Source of the DNA: Planctomycetota bacterium
GTDB taxonomy: Bacteria; Planctomycetota; Phycisphaerae; UBA1845
Direction: 5' to 3'
NCBI GenBank assembly: GCA_016860685.1
Contig: BOJX01000024.1
Location: 1 to 36,026, forward strand
DNA length: 36,026 bases
Below the pieces are notes generated by a model that did not search any database, was not told where the DNA came from, and saw only the letters and a list, made by a program, of their open reading frames with translations. Positions 9,901 to 17,676 of this stretch are shown here, in pieces. Positions within the stretch are counted from its first letter, which is position 1; every line of letters starts with the position of its first letter. The position numbers and the translations under genes were made by a program.

Positions 9901-12900
9901 GCACCGGACGCAGGCACTGGTGTCCGGCGGCGCGGTCCCCCCGCTGACGGAGCGCTCCTTCGCCGTCGGCGACCCGCGCGATCCCGACGGCGTGGTGGAC
10001 ACGTTCCGGCAGGAGGTGGATGCCTTCGGGAACCCCGTCGTCATCCGCGACGCCAACGAGAACGACCGCCTTATCATTTACGACGCGGATTTTCCGATCT
10101 TTCCCGTCCGGGAAGAGATCGTCTTGGGCGAGGGGGGGCCTGAACTGATGATCGACGCCGAATACGATCGCCGCTTCGGCGTCGTCAAGTCGCTCACCGA
10201 CTTCAACGGGCAGATCACGCGGTTCACGTTCGACGTCTTCGGACGGCTGGTGGATGAACTTCGTCCCGGTGACAGCGGCGGCCGACCGACGCGCCGTTAC
10301 ATTTACGAGCTGGCCGCCCCGATCAGTTCGATCCGCACCGTCCTGCGCGACAATGTCGGCGGGGCGCCGAACGTCTCGGTGCGCGCCTTTTTTGACGGCC
10401 TCGGGCGCCCGCTCGGGACATTCGAGACCGGCGGACCGGTCATGCGCGACGTGACGTTGTACAACGCGCGCGGGCTGCCTCGTCAGTCCTTCATGCCTTA
10501 TGCGGGCGGAAGCGGGACGTGGTCGGCTCCACCCCCGGAAACTCCCGCGACGACGTCGCGCTACGACGCCCTCGGCCGCGTCATCGAGGCGCTCAGTCCG
10601 CCTGACGCCGACGGGCTTCGCGCCCGTGCCACGACGGTTTATCTGCCCCTCGCCGTCCGGCAGCATGACGCGGAGGACAACGCCGGCGGGTCGCACGCTG
10701 ACACCCCGGTCACGACGTACTCGGACGGACTGGGTCGCGTGATCGAAGTTCACGAGATCGAGACACTTTCACAGACGGACTCAGGAACATTCATCACCCG
10801 CTACCGCTACGCCCTCCCGGCGCAACTCGCGGAGGTTGAAGACGCCGGCGGCAACGTCAAGTACATGCGCTACGACGGGCTGGGACGCCGCCTCTTCATC
10901 AACGATCTGGATCGGGGACACGTCACGTATACCTACGACGCCGTCGGCAACCTCCTCCGCCGGAGGGACGCCCTCGGACAGGAGATCGTCTACGCCTACG
11001 ACGCCGCAGCCCGCCTTGTGTTTGAGGACTATCTCGACGACGGACACCCCTTAAGCGCCGGGCGCACTCCCGACGTCGCCTATCATTACGACGCACCGCA
11101 CCCGGACTTTCCGGCGCTCGCCCGCCAGCGGGGCAAGCTGAGCTGGGTTGCGGACCTCACTGGTGAGGAAGTGCTCGGGTACAACGCCTTCGGCGATCTG
11201 GAGACCGTCGTGAAGCGCATCGACCAGCCCGACGGCTCGCGGCGGGACTACATCAGCCGGATGCTTCTCGACAATCTCGGTCGCACCGTGCAGATGACTT
11301 TCCCGGACGGCGGCGCGGTGCGTTACGCCTACGACGCCCGCGGGCTGCTTTTCAGCGTTCCCGGGTTCGTCGAGCAACTGACGTACGCGCCCAGCCGTCG
11401 GAAGGAAACGTGCCTTCTGTCCAGCGGCGTCATCACCGGCTACGCTTACGATCCGCGCCAGCGCCTGACGCGCCTCACGACGGACGCACCGGGCGCCGTG
11501 CTTCAGGATCTTGCCTACCGTTACGATCAAGTCAGCAACATCCTCGGCGTTGATGACGGACGAACTGATGTGCCGGGCGACGACCCGCGCAACATGACCG
11601 CGGCGTTCACCGTGGACAACCTCTACCGCCTCACCCGTGCCGCAGGGACGGGCTTCCCCGCGATCCGTTACGATTACGATCGCCTCGGCAACCTCGCCCT
11701 TCAGACCAGCGACGACGCCAACAACGACGACGTCCATCTCGGGCAGATGCGCTACGGCGGATCTGGCGGGACCAGCGGCCGCGTCGGCCGCGCCCCCGGC
11801 GACCCGCCCGGACCTCACGCCCTCACCCGCACCGACAACGGCGAACGTCGCCGCCGCTTCTCCTACGATGACAACGGCAACCTGATCGACAACGATGGTG
11901 ACGCTTACGTTTATGACTTCGCCGATCGTCTCGGTCGCGTCATCGTGGACGGCCGCGACATCCGCTATCTTTATGACTACGCCGGGCGCCGCGTCATCAA
12001 GCGCATCGACGGCGCGCAGACGTCGTACATCGGCGACGGCGCGGAGGTTCGCGACGGCCGGTTGATCCAGTACGTCTTCGCCGACGAGTCCCGCCGGGCC
12101 CGCGTGGACGGCGCGATGCCCGCCCCGCCGGTCGCCGCGCAGCGCGTCGACCTCGCCCCCGGCTGGAACCTCATCAGCTTTCAGGTGGACCCCGGTTCAA
12201 CCGACCCGGCGGACGTTCTCGCCGGTATCGACGGTCTTTACCGCGCGGTGTACGCGTATGACGGCGCTGGTTACCTCGTCTTCGTCCCCGGAGGTCAGAG
12301 CAACACACTGACCTCTCTGCGCCCCGGCGTCGGATACTGGCTGGACATGATCGCCCCGGCGCAGCTCGTTCTCGAAGGTCCGGTCATCAATGCGAGCCTT
12401 CACGTCCCCGCAAACACGCTGACGCTGCTCGGGTTGCCGGGGCTTTCGAGCCGCGCCCTCGAAGATCTGCTCGCCCGGCACCCGTCGATTACAGGAGTGT
12501 GGGCTTACGCCGGCGCGACGCGGACGTGGACGACGTTCAACCCCGGGGCACCGACCTACGTCAACTCGCTCGCGGAGGTGGAACCCGGTCGAGGGTACTG
12601 GATCGTCAGCGACGAAGACCTGACGCTCACCGCGCCAGCGCCCGGCCCGGTCTACTTCTACCACGCGGATCACCTCGGGTCCGCCGGCTTCGTCACCGAC
12701 GCCGCGGGCGCGCTCGTCTCCGAGTTCTACAACGACCCTTACGGACGTCTCCGCCACGTTCACCACGCCGGCAACCCCTTCGACCCCTTCTACCAGTTTA
12801 TCGACAAAGAGCGGGACGACGAAAGCGGGCTTCATTACTTCGGCGCGCGGCATTATCACGCTCTCACCGGGCGCTTCATCACGCCTGATCCGATGTTCGC

Positions 12901-13750
12901 CGAGGGCGAGCCGACCGCCGGGGCCGCGCCCCCCCTCGAGAACAATCTCTACGCCTACGCCCTCGACAATCCCGTCACCCGCTTCGACCCGGACGGCCAC
13001 GCCGCGAAGCACACGATCCACTACGGCGACGACGGACAGGTCGATTACAAGATCGAGTCCACCGTCTACGTCTACTTCGACAAATCCACCGACATGTACA
13101 AGTGGCTGCATCCGCGCGGAAAGTGGGATGCGAAGCGCGCCGAGCAGGTCGCCCGCAAGCTTCAGAAGGAGTTCGAGAAGCGCGTCCCGCGCAACACCGC
13201 CCACGACTGGGGCACGTTCTCCGTGAAGGCGAAGTTCAAGGTCGTCGAGAAAAATCCGGACGCCCTCAACCCCACGCCTGAGGACATCAACGAAGTCACC
13301 GTCCTGCGCTTCCGGCGCCGCACCGAGGATGAAAAGAAAGCGGGGCTTTGGGGGGAGTGCAGCCCGAATGCGGGCGAAACCTGCTGGTTCGGCGAAGACC
13401 CGGGCCGCACCGCGGACAACGCCAACATCTACGTCGACAAGAAGGGCAACCTCAAGCACGCCGGATCCGGGCACTTCCACGAAGTGCTCCACGGCTTCGG
13501 ACTTCAGCACGCCGTCGCCCTCAACCGCGACACCAACACGTGGGGACCGGAAGGCGTTCCCGACATCCTCGGTTACGGCCGCACCGAAGGCTCGGGCAAG
13601 CTCACCAGGGAGGTCCAGACCGAGTTCGTCCGCAAGGTGCTTGAGCGCTACGGGCATCAGAGTCACACGCTCACCGGCGGACACACCTGGGCCACCGGCG
13701 ACATCTGGTCCGAAGACATCCAGGCCCTCTACGACGCCGCCAACCCGTAA
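6917..13750 (+). CDS. SpvB/TcdB/Rhs giant protein with metzincin-like tip (TcB-TcC-like)
   Basis: The 2277-residue product starts at an ATG with GGAG at 6904-6907 and a signal peptide ending near PSAAA (residue 22). Domains in order: an SpvB-like module (about 30-330; LTPTLTLRYDGG, GVGWSFEPG); FG-GAP/VCBS-type Asp-rich repeats (DLDADGLPDLL, DMTGDGVADLV, DVNGDRVPDV, DISGDGLADLV); a TcdB middle-N region (about 660-770; LIDNGYGRKTKIAY, FRGFAFV); YD/Rhs repeats (about 1000-1740; YDAVGNLLRRRDALG); an inserted pair of GWNLIS-type units (1744-1910); the Rhs core (about 1911-2025) ending in NNLYAYALDNPVTRFDPDG; and a variable tip (2026-2277). The tip contains HEVLHGFGLQH at 2188-2198, an exact HExxHxxGxxH zinc site. 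In Tc and Rhs proteins the core forms a cocoon that holds the cleaved tip toxin. No immunity-like gene follows. Confidence 0.88.
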   Translation: MSRSLIVLMLAYAALRAPSAAATPTDKNGVAAQAISRPAGPGSLEGLGDAFQPILNSGTAQHSVALMLPRGVTGLTPTLTLRYDGGDGFGEAGVGWSFEPGSVRRQVDEGLPRYGQSPDGEDVPDRFLGMDGEELVPLQNSYWLAKVERLYVRYRFTGSHWEAHTKDGVRLEFGVTPQGRLTSADGTQVYAWRLERQTDPHGNVVEYRYVLPNANDRRIYLSEIEYAPGAPPWAHRYRVQFMYEDRPDAFVDYRSGFAVRTSKRLSRVDVQYDGDLIRRYELTYAAHPHWSLLSRVTTIGADGVSALPSTTFEYSAFRSGDGSAPISAAGAVIETRGEPPEALDSEHTELTDLDADGLPDLLVTGTGHTGYLNRGLRREGDAAWIQFEGPLAVEAREQRALTYDLASPKVHLADMTGDGVADLVAAGSDDEVEYFASTGQVGWSAGRRMSAGHRPPPAPFGEGNRNVRMSDLSLNKRIDVLQSDNGALLAWYNQGNGTYTGPILTDAPRDGSRPVEFSDPGVFLVDVNGDRVPDVAKITAVGVLWWPGSGYARFGARREMRLPDRALDDRPGGNLERARLEDISGDGLADLVVERARGDELWFWQNLGDDRLDTSRVVIDLPVTPGATAHWADLNGSGTTDLIYANSSLPSSRLRCVDLGELIGGTSHANLLTLIDNGYGRKTKIAYRTTCDLAVEARFAGNPWTMNAPFPVHVVAETRSAIGLDLDGYPDEGPDGDEYVTRFVYRDAYYDPVEHQFRGFAFVKQINLGDERFGGSDAPTQVLRHAFHTGAPDGVDNDDDEEVDEEGDLWTGREEEPLKGVLLWSESTALPDDPLRDGGFADDAAVFERTLATWRIRDLCRADGGALVDLLGDGYRAADAYRRDVRQSAQTLTDRILIEQGRALSRTIRVRADLSPLGNALFEWSEGDLGNPDDDLHTAFEYALNEPAWIVDRVSRVVQSAGGPGGAFVSETRNFYDGASFVGLPLGEVGGRGVLHRTQALVSGGAVPPLTERSFAVGDPRDPDGVVDTFRQEVDAFGNPVVIRDANENDRLIIYDADFPIFPVREEIVLGEGGPELMIDAEYDRRFGVVKSLTDFNGQITRFTFDVFGRLVDELRPGDSGGRPTRRYIYELAAPISSIRTVLRDNVGGAPNVSVRAFFDGLGRPLGTFETGGPVMRDVTLYNARGLPRQSFMPYAGGSGTWSAPPPETPATTSRYDALGRVIEALSPPDADGLRARATTVYLPLAVRQHDAEDNAGGSHADTPVTTYSDGLGRVIEVHEIETLSQTDSGTFITRYRYALPAQLAEVEDAGGNVKYMRYDGLGRRLFINDLDRGHVTYTYDAVGNLLRRRDALGQEIVYAYDAAARLVFEDYLDDGHPLSAGRTPDVAYHYDAPHPDFPALARQRGKLSWVADLTGEEVLGYNAFGDLETVVKRIDQPDGSRRDYISRMLLDNLGRTVQMTFPDGGAVRYAYDARGLLFSVPGFVEQLTYAPSRRKETCLLSSGVITGYAYDPRQRLTRLTTDAPGAVLQDLAYRYDQVSNILGVDDGRTDVPGDDPRNMTAAFTVDNLYRLTRAAGTGFPAIRYDYDRLGNLALQTSDDANNDDVHLGQMRYGGSGGTSGRVGRAPGDPPGPHALTRTDNGERRRRFSYDDNGNLIDNDGDAYVYDFADRLGRVIVDGRDIRYLYDYAGRRVIKRIDGAQTSYIGDGAEVRDGRLIQYVFADESRRARVDGAMPAPPVAAQRVDLAPGWNLISFQVDPGSTDPADVLAGIDGLYRAVYAYDGAGYLVFVPGGQSNTLTSLRPGVGYWLDMIAPAQLVLEGPVINASLHVPANTLTLLGLPGLSSRALEDLLARHPSITGVWAYAGATRTWTTFNPGAPTYVNSLAEVEPGRGYWIVSDEDLTLTAPAPGPVYFYHADHLGSAGFVTDAAGALVSEFYNDPYGRLRHVHHAGNPFDPFYQFIDKERDDESGLHYFGARHYHALTGRFITPDPMFAEGEPTAGAAPPLENNLYAYALDNPVTRFDPDGHAAKHTIHYGDDGQVDYKIESTVYVYFDKSTDMYKWLHPRGKWDAKRAEQVARKLQKEFEKRVPRNTAHDWGTFSVKAKFKVVEKNPDALNPTPEDINEVTVLRFRRRTEDEKKAGLWGECSPNAGETCWFGEDPGRTADNANIYVDKKGNLKHAGSGHFHEVLHGFGLQHAVALNRDTNTWGPEGVPDILGYGRTEGSGKLTREVQTEFVRKVLERYGHQSHTLTGGHTWATGDIWSEDIQALYDAANP

Positions 13751-13855
13751 CGCCGCGCACTCCGCGCCGCAAAGCACCCGTCATCCGACGCTGTGGGACA
13801 GGCGGTAACAGCGCAGGAACCGGGTTTTTGATGCGCCGGGTCAGCGGAAAGGGAC

Positions 13856-13928
<73 letters not shown>

Positions 13929-14032
13929 TGCGGTGCTTTCGGGGAGGCGACCCGGGAAAGCACAGGATGCGGCGTTCGGATCCGTTCCGCAGGGTCGCAG
14001 AGCGTGCCGAGCGCAAGCGCAACTCTCAAGCT

Positions 14033-14061
14033 AGATTATTCAGGGAAACGCAACCGGTCAA
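14033..14061 (-). promoter_or_regulatory. Sigma-70-type promoter for tRNA-Phe
   Basis: Read on the - strand, TTGACC (14061-14056), a spacer of exactly 17 bases and TAATCT (14038-14033) form a near-consensus promoter. It sits in a short AT-richer patch of an otherwise very GC-rich gap. Transcription would begin near 14026, giving a leader of about 98 bases before the tRNA 5' end. No other gene lies between, so the tRNA is the obvious target. Confidence 0.6.
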
Positions 14062-14215
14062 GCGAAGGAAAATCGGCTCAACGGAGATACGCGGGCGCGG
14101 ATCACCGGTCGGCTCAACTCGTGCCTCGACCTCGGATACCCGGCCTTGCGGCGAAGCAGCGGGACGGGCAGCGAGGCTTTTGCGCTCCCGCATCCCGGAC
14201 CTCCGCTACGCCCGT

Positions 14216-14232
14216 GCGAAGCAGAGCTTCGC
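14216..14232. repeat. 17-base dispersed palindrome, copy 1
   Basis: GCGAAGC-AGA-GCTTCGC is a perfect 7-base inverted repeat around AGA. It matches the copies at 15854-15870 and 31380-31396 apart from one compensated base pair (A/T for G/C). The flanks CGTG on the left and G.TCCGG on the right are shared with the third copy, so the element extends beyond the palindrome. It is REP-like. Confidence 0.6.
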
Positions 14233-14774
14233 GATCCGGCGCGAAAGCAAGGGATGCCCAACTCACCCCGCTTGAGGGGGGACATCCTCGCCGGGGGGCG
14301 CCGCTTCCGCATGCCGTGTGCGATGCAGCGGCGCCGCGATCTCCCGCGCCGCGCCGTAAAGCACGACGTTGACCACCGCCGCCGTTGCCGGTCACCGGCA
14401 AGGGCGCGTAGGTCGCCGCACCGGCAGCGATGAAACAGTCGTTCCAGCGACGAGGAAACAGCCGCGGCGGCGGCTGGGTGTGCGGGCGGTGCGGTGGTCC
14501 CCCGTCGCGCCGCCGCCCCTTCCAGCCCCGAATGTACGTCGCGCCGCGACGACGGAATATCCGTTGCACCGAGCACCGGCGGCAGGCGGAGACTCGGGAC
14601 GCGACTTCTGCCGCTTCTGAAGGAGGGAGATTTCCCGGATGATCAGAAGCTTCAAGGCGTGCCGCTCAGGAACTTGACCCCCCGGGGTTTCCGGGATGTG
14701 TCGCAGAACATCAACGTTTGCGTCTTCCTTCGAGATTCAAAGAACCCGCCCTCGGAAAAGCTAGAAAGTCGAGT

Positions 14775-15725
14775 TTAACGGTCGGCGCCCGCCAGAGAGG
14801 CGGACGCATCAACCGGAAACGCCGCGGCGAGACGATCGAGGCGGGCCCACTGCTCGCGGATCTGCGACTCGATGCGCGTCGGGTCGGCGCACGACCCGGC
14901 GTACCGACGCTGGCTCTCCGCGTACCGTTGCGGCGATGTGCCGTCGGGGCGGACGTTGATGCGGTAGCGGACGCCGTCGAAAACTTCATACAAGGGAAAC
15001 AGGCCGCAGCGCACCGCCAGGTCGATCAGCGCGACGCTTTCCTGCGGTTCGGACTTCCACCCCGTCGGGCAGGGTGACAGCAGCAGCAGAAACCGGAACC
15101 CCTTCATCCCCAGCGCCAGGCGCACCTTGCGAAGGAAGTCGTCGCGATGCGCGATCGAGAGGGTGGCGGCATAAGGGATGCGGTGCGCGGCCAGGATGGC
15201 GACGATGTCCTTTTTGCGCTCCGTCTTGCCGCGCGGCGTCGTCGAGGTGGCGACGCCCTCGGGGGTGGCGCTGCTGCGCTGGCCGCCGGTGTTGCCGTAA
15301 ATCTCATTGTCGTAGCAAAGGTAGAGGATGTTCTCGTTGCGCTCGGCGGCGGCGGACAGCGTGGCGACGCCGATGTCGTACGTTCCACCGTCGCCCGCCC
15401 AGCAGATCACCGGCGCGTCCTCGCCGTTGAGTTCGCCGACCAGCGCCAGCCCGGTGGCGACTGCGGCGGCGCTGGCGAACGTCGTCGCCGCCACGGGCGC
15501 GCCGTAGGCGCTGGTCGGAAAGGCGCCCGCCGTCACGATCCCGCAACATGCCGGGATCGCCAGCAGGGGTCGGCGCTCCACGCCCAGCGCCTGCTCGAGC
15601 AGTTGCAGCCCGATCGACATGCCGCATCCGGCGCAGTTCGTATTGCCCGCACGCAGCAGCGGGTCGATCCCCGCGCAAGGCAGCGCGTCGGTTCCTGTGT
15701 GTCTGTCCGTCGCACACGTCGTCAT
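14775..15725 (-). CDS. porB: Pyruvate/2-oxoacid:ferredoxin oxidoreductase beta subunit
   Basis: The 316-residue TPP-binding subunit of a multi-subunit 2-oxoacid oxidoreductase takes part in CoA-dependent oxidative decarboxylation to acyl-CoA, feeding electrons to ferredoxin. The TPP/Mg site is CWAGDGG...YDNEIYGNTGGQRS, a PorB signature. NCAGCG near the N-terminus, ACCGIV and SPCPTGW supply the cysteines expected to bind the [4Fe-4S] cluster of this subunit. The ATG at 15725 is chosen because GGAGG lies 6 bases upstream on the - strand and the protein then begins just before the conserved CAGCG region. The open frame continues 42 codons upstream through repeat sequence with no conserved content. 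It is the last gene of the por operon. The preceding gap of 234 bases is unusually long for an operon and is filled with repeats. Substrate preference (pyruvate or another 2-oxoacid) cannot be read from the sequence. Confidence 0.92.
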   Translation of the reverse strand: MTTCATDRHTGTDALPCAGIDPLLRAGNTNCAGCGMSIGLQLLEQALGVERRPLLAIPACCGIVTAGAFPTSAYGAPVAATTFASAAAVATGLALVGELNGEDAPVICWAGDGGTYDIGVATLSAAAERNENILYLCYDNEIYGNTGGQRSSATPEGVATSTTPRGKTERKKDIVAILAAHRIPYAATLSIAHRDDFLRKVRLALGMKGFRFLLLLSPCPTGWKSEPQESVALIDLAVRCGLFPLYEVFDGVRYRINVRPDGTSPQRYAESQRRYAGSCADPTRIESQIREQWARLDRLAAAFPVDASASLAGADR

Positions 15726-15959
15726 AACCAGCCTCCGCGCAACGCCGACACGTCGCATTTTTGAGTTCCAGCGCTCTTGCCCCGCCAACCTCCAGTGTTC
15801 TGAGTTGCAAGTTCGTTGCTTCATTCGGGATCGCGGACTTCCGATCCGCACGGGCGGAGCAGAGCTCCGCGCTCCTCATCAAAGGCAAAGAACTGATGAC
15901 TCATCACACTATCGCCGAGCACTGAACCCTGAATCCTGACCTCCGAACGCCGAACCCGC
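15726..15959. repeat. Repeat-filled gap inside the por operon
   Basis: This 234-base gap between porA and porB contains a 17-base palindrome (15854-15870). It also contains five consecutive degenerate heptamers at 15921-15955 (ACTGAAC, CCTGAAT, CCTGACC, TCCGAAC, GCCGAAC; consensus NCYGAAY, period exactly 7). No gene was seen. The repeats may have been inserted into an originally compact operon. Confidence 0.55.
15854..15870. repeat. 17-base dispersed palindrome, copy 2
   Basis: GCGGAGC-AGA-GCTCCGC is a perfect inverted repeat, identical to the copy at 31380-31396 read on the opposite strand. It lies in the porA-porB gap, where it could fold in the transcript and affect expression of porB relative to porA. 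Confidence 0.6.
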
Positions 15960-17126
15960 TTACCCCACCTCCCGCCAGACCGGCTCCGCCGAGCGTTCGC
16001 GCCGGCGCAGATCGTCAGCGATGGTCCCGAGCACCTCGGGCGTCACATCCCCGCCGGCGAGCCCGACGATGTAATCCTGCACGATGACGTCGCCGCGTCC
16101 CTGAAGCGTCGCCGCGATCTCGCCCCAGAACACGCCGCCCGACCCTGGCGAGTGATTCCGGTCCAGCACGCCCACGCGACGAACGCCCCTCAGCGCCGTC
16201 CGCAGCGCGTCGCGCGGAAACGGCCTGAACAGCTTGATCTTCACCAGTCCGATCGGGTCGCCCTGCCCTCGCCGCACCTCGACGCACCGTCGCGCCGTGC
16301 GCGCCATCGTGTTGCAGGCGACGAGCACATCCTCGGCGCCGTCAACGTGGTCCGCCCGGATCGCCCCGTCGGGCCGGCGGCCGAAAACCGCCTCAAACTC
16401 GTCCAACGCTTCCTCCAGCACCTGCGGCACGCGCTCCATCGCGTCCTGAATGCGCCGTCGCTGATGTTCGGACTCGCGCGGCCAAGTCAGCCCGCCGATC
16501 GTCGCCGGGTGTTCAACGCGCAGCCGGTGCGGCACATGACACGGTGGCAGGAAGCGGTCCACCAGCGCCTGATCCGGAAGCTCGACGCCCATCAACGTGT
16601 GCGAGACAACGAAGCCGTCCATCGCGACGCACGCGGGCAGCATCACGCGCGGATCCTCCGCGACGCGGAAGGCCAGCAGGATCGTGTCCACCAGATCCTG
16701 ATGAGACTCCGTGTAAAACTGAATCCACGCCGCGTCGCGGAACATCAGGCTGTCGCCCTGGTCCACCCAGATGTTCCACGGCGGGCCCAGCGTGCGGTTG
16801 ACCGCGACGAGCACGATCGGCAGGCGCAGATATCCGGCTGCGAAGATGTTCTCGACCATGTACGCCAGTCCGTTGGCGGAGCTGGCGGTGAAGGCGCGCG
16901 CGCCGTTCATCGACGCGCCGATGCAGACCGCCATCGCGCTGTGCTCGCTCTCGACCGGCACGACGCGCCCGCGGGAGAAGTTGAACCCCCGGAGAAACTC
17001 GATGATCTCCGTCTGCGGCGTGATCGGGTACGCCCCGGCGGCGCATCCCCGCGCCGACCGGTTTGCCTCGCCGCAGGCCGCCAGAGCGTGCCCTGCCGCA
17101 TGATTCCCTGTCACCAGCGCCTTCAT
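15960..17126 (-). CDS. porA: Pyruvate/2-oxoacid:ferredoxin oxidoreductase alpha subunit
   Basis: This 388-residue alpha subunit supplies the pyrimidine-binding and transketolase-C domains of the oxidoreductase. Diagnostic stretches are GAYPITPQTEIIEFL, VESEHSAMAVCIGAS with the conserved catalytic-type Glu, and RAFTASSANGLAYM near the N-terminus. LVKIKLFRPFP and VGVLDRNHSPGSGGVFWGE occur in the C-terminal domain. The length is normal for PorA. The ATG at 17126 has AAGGAG 7 bases upstream on the - strand. It lies 16 bases after the OmpH-like gene and upstream of porB, so it belongs to the operon that starts at 19887. The enzyme would act in the cytoplasm, typically in anaerobic or microaerobic carbon metabolism. 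Confidence 0.93.
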   Translation of the reverse strand: MKALVTGNHAAGHALAACGEANRSARGCAAGAYPITPQTEIIEFLRGFNFSRGRVVPVESEHSAMAVCIGASMNGARAFTASSANGLAYMVENIFAAGYLRLPIVLVAVNRTLGPPWNIWVDQGDSLMFRDAAWIQFYTESHQDLVDTILLAFRVAEDPRVMLPACVAMDGFVVSHTLMGVELPDQALVDRFLPPCHVPHRLRVEHPATIGGLTWPRESEHQRRRIQDAMERVPQVLEEALDEFEAVFGRRPDGAIRADHVDGAEDVLVACNTMARTARRCVEVRRGQGDPIGLVKIKLFRPFPRDALRTALRGVRRVGVLDRNHSPGSGGVFWGEIAATLQGRGDVIVQDYIVGLAGGDVTPEVLGTIADDLRRRERSAEPVWREVG

Positions 17127-17142
17127 GCGTTCGCTCCTTCCG

Positions 17143-17661
17143 TCATCCGCCCGTCTTCGGTTCCGCCGGTTTCCGGTCGGGGTGCGCCGACGGGAACTGC
17201 TTCACCACCAGCGACGTGATATCGACGGTCTCGACGTTCTCGCTCGCAAAGAGCGTCGCCTCGACGATCGCGTCCACGCCCGCCTCACGCGCGATCGCGG
17301 GCCAGGCTTCTTTCAGATGCGCAAGAATGTTCGTGATCGGGGCTTCGCCGGCGAGCTGGCGGTGCGCCCGCTCCTGCATCGCGGCGCCTTGCGCCTCCAG
17401 CTCCTTGACCCGCGCCTCGTCGCCCGCCGCCCGCGCTTCGTCGCGCTTCCGGAGCAACTCCTTCATCACGTCGTCATGCGGCTTTGAGCGGTGATACGCG
17501 ACCATCACGTCGGCGCGCTGAAACGTCCCGATGCGGAAGAGGGCGGGCTTTCGCGCGACATCCTGACCGGCGCCCGCCGGCGCGCCGCCGAACATCACCA
17601 GCGCACCCGCCGCGGACGCCGTGACGAACACACCGGTCATTCCCAGAAGATGACGGTTCAT
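17143..17661 (-). CDS. OmpH/Skp-like periplasmic protein
   Basis: The 172-residue product has an N-terminal signal or anchor segment (MNRHLLGMTGVFVTASAAGALVMF). A charged, probably coiled-coil helix follows (about 65-105, rich in Glu/Arg/Lys/Ala). The C-terminal pattern AIAREAGVDAIVEATLFASENVETVDIT, then a beta/helix end VVKQF, is the arrangement seen in the OmpH/Skp chaperone family. The ATG at 17661 is preceded closely by GGGGAGG. It lies 15 bases after the oxidoreductase fusion gene and 16 bases before porA, so it is translated from a cytoplasmic redox operon although the product looks exported. The reason for that association is unknown. Family membership is a pattern judgement; the N-terminal half is diverged. 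Confidence 0.6.
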   Translation of the reverse strand: MNRHLLGMTGVFVTASAAGALVMFGGAPAGAGQDVARKPALFRIGTFQRADVMVAYHRSKPHDDVMKELLRKRDEARAAGDEARVKELEAQGAAMQERAHRQLAGEAPITNILAHLKEAWPAIAREAGVDAIVEATLFASENVETVDITSLVVKQFPSAHPDRKPAEPKTGG

Positions 17662-17676
17662 TGCCTCCCCTTTCGA

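Larger units (their letters stand above)
13929..14774. other. Non-coding gap of about 850 bases
   Basis: No convincing gene is seen. Several frames stay open on both strands, but they overlap one another, are Arg/Pro/Ala-rich and resemble no family, which is usual for GC-rich non-coding sequence. The gap holds the tRNA promoter, one copy of a 17-base palindrome (14216-14232) and a small CCCGG-GGTTT-CCGGG hairpin (14681-14695). The hairpin lies downstream of porB but has no T tract, so it is at best a weak terminator. Confidence 0.5.

Noticed and set aside
8735-10753. Long - strand open frame (about 670 codons) opposite the SpvB/Rhs gene
   Set aside because: It is Arg/Val/Asp-rich with no family features and lies opposite well-recognised Rhs and TcdB-middle sequence. 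Such antisense frames are common in GC-rich DNA.
1-13750. Reading the Rhs giant as a contact-dependent toxin with an immunity protein
   Set aside because: No small gene follows on the same strand; the next feature is a tRNA on the other strand. The SpvB and TcdB-middle domains fit a Tc-type system better.
12197-13777. Long - strand open frame opposite the Rhs core and tip
   Set aside because: The + strand encodes recognisable Rhs core and zinc motifs. The antisense product is Val/Gly-rich without domains, so it was not taken as an immunity gene.
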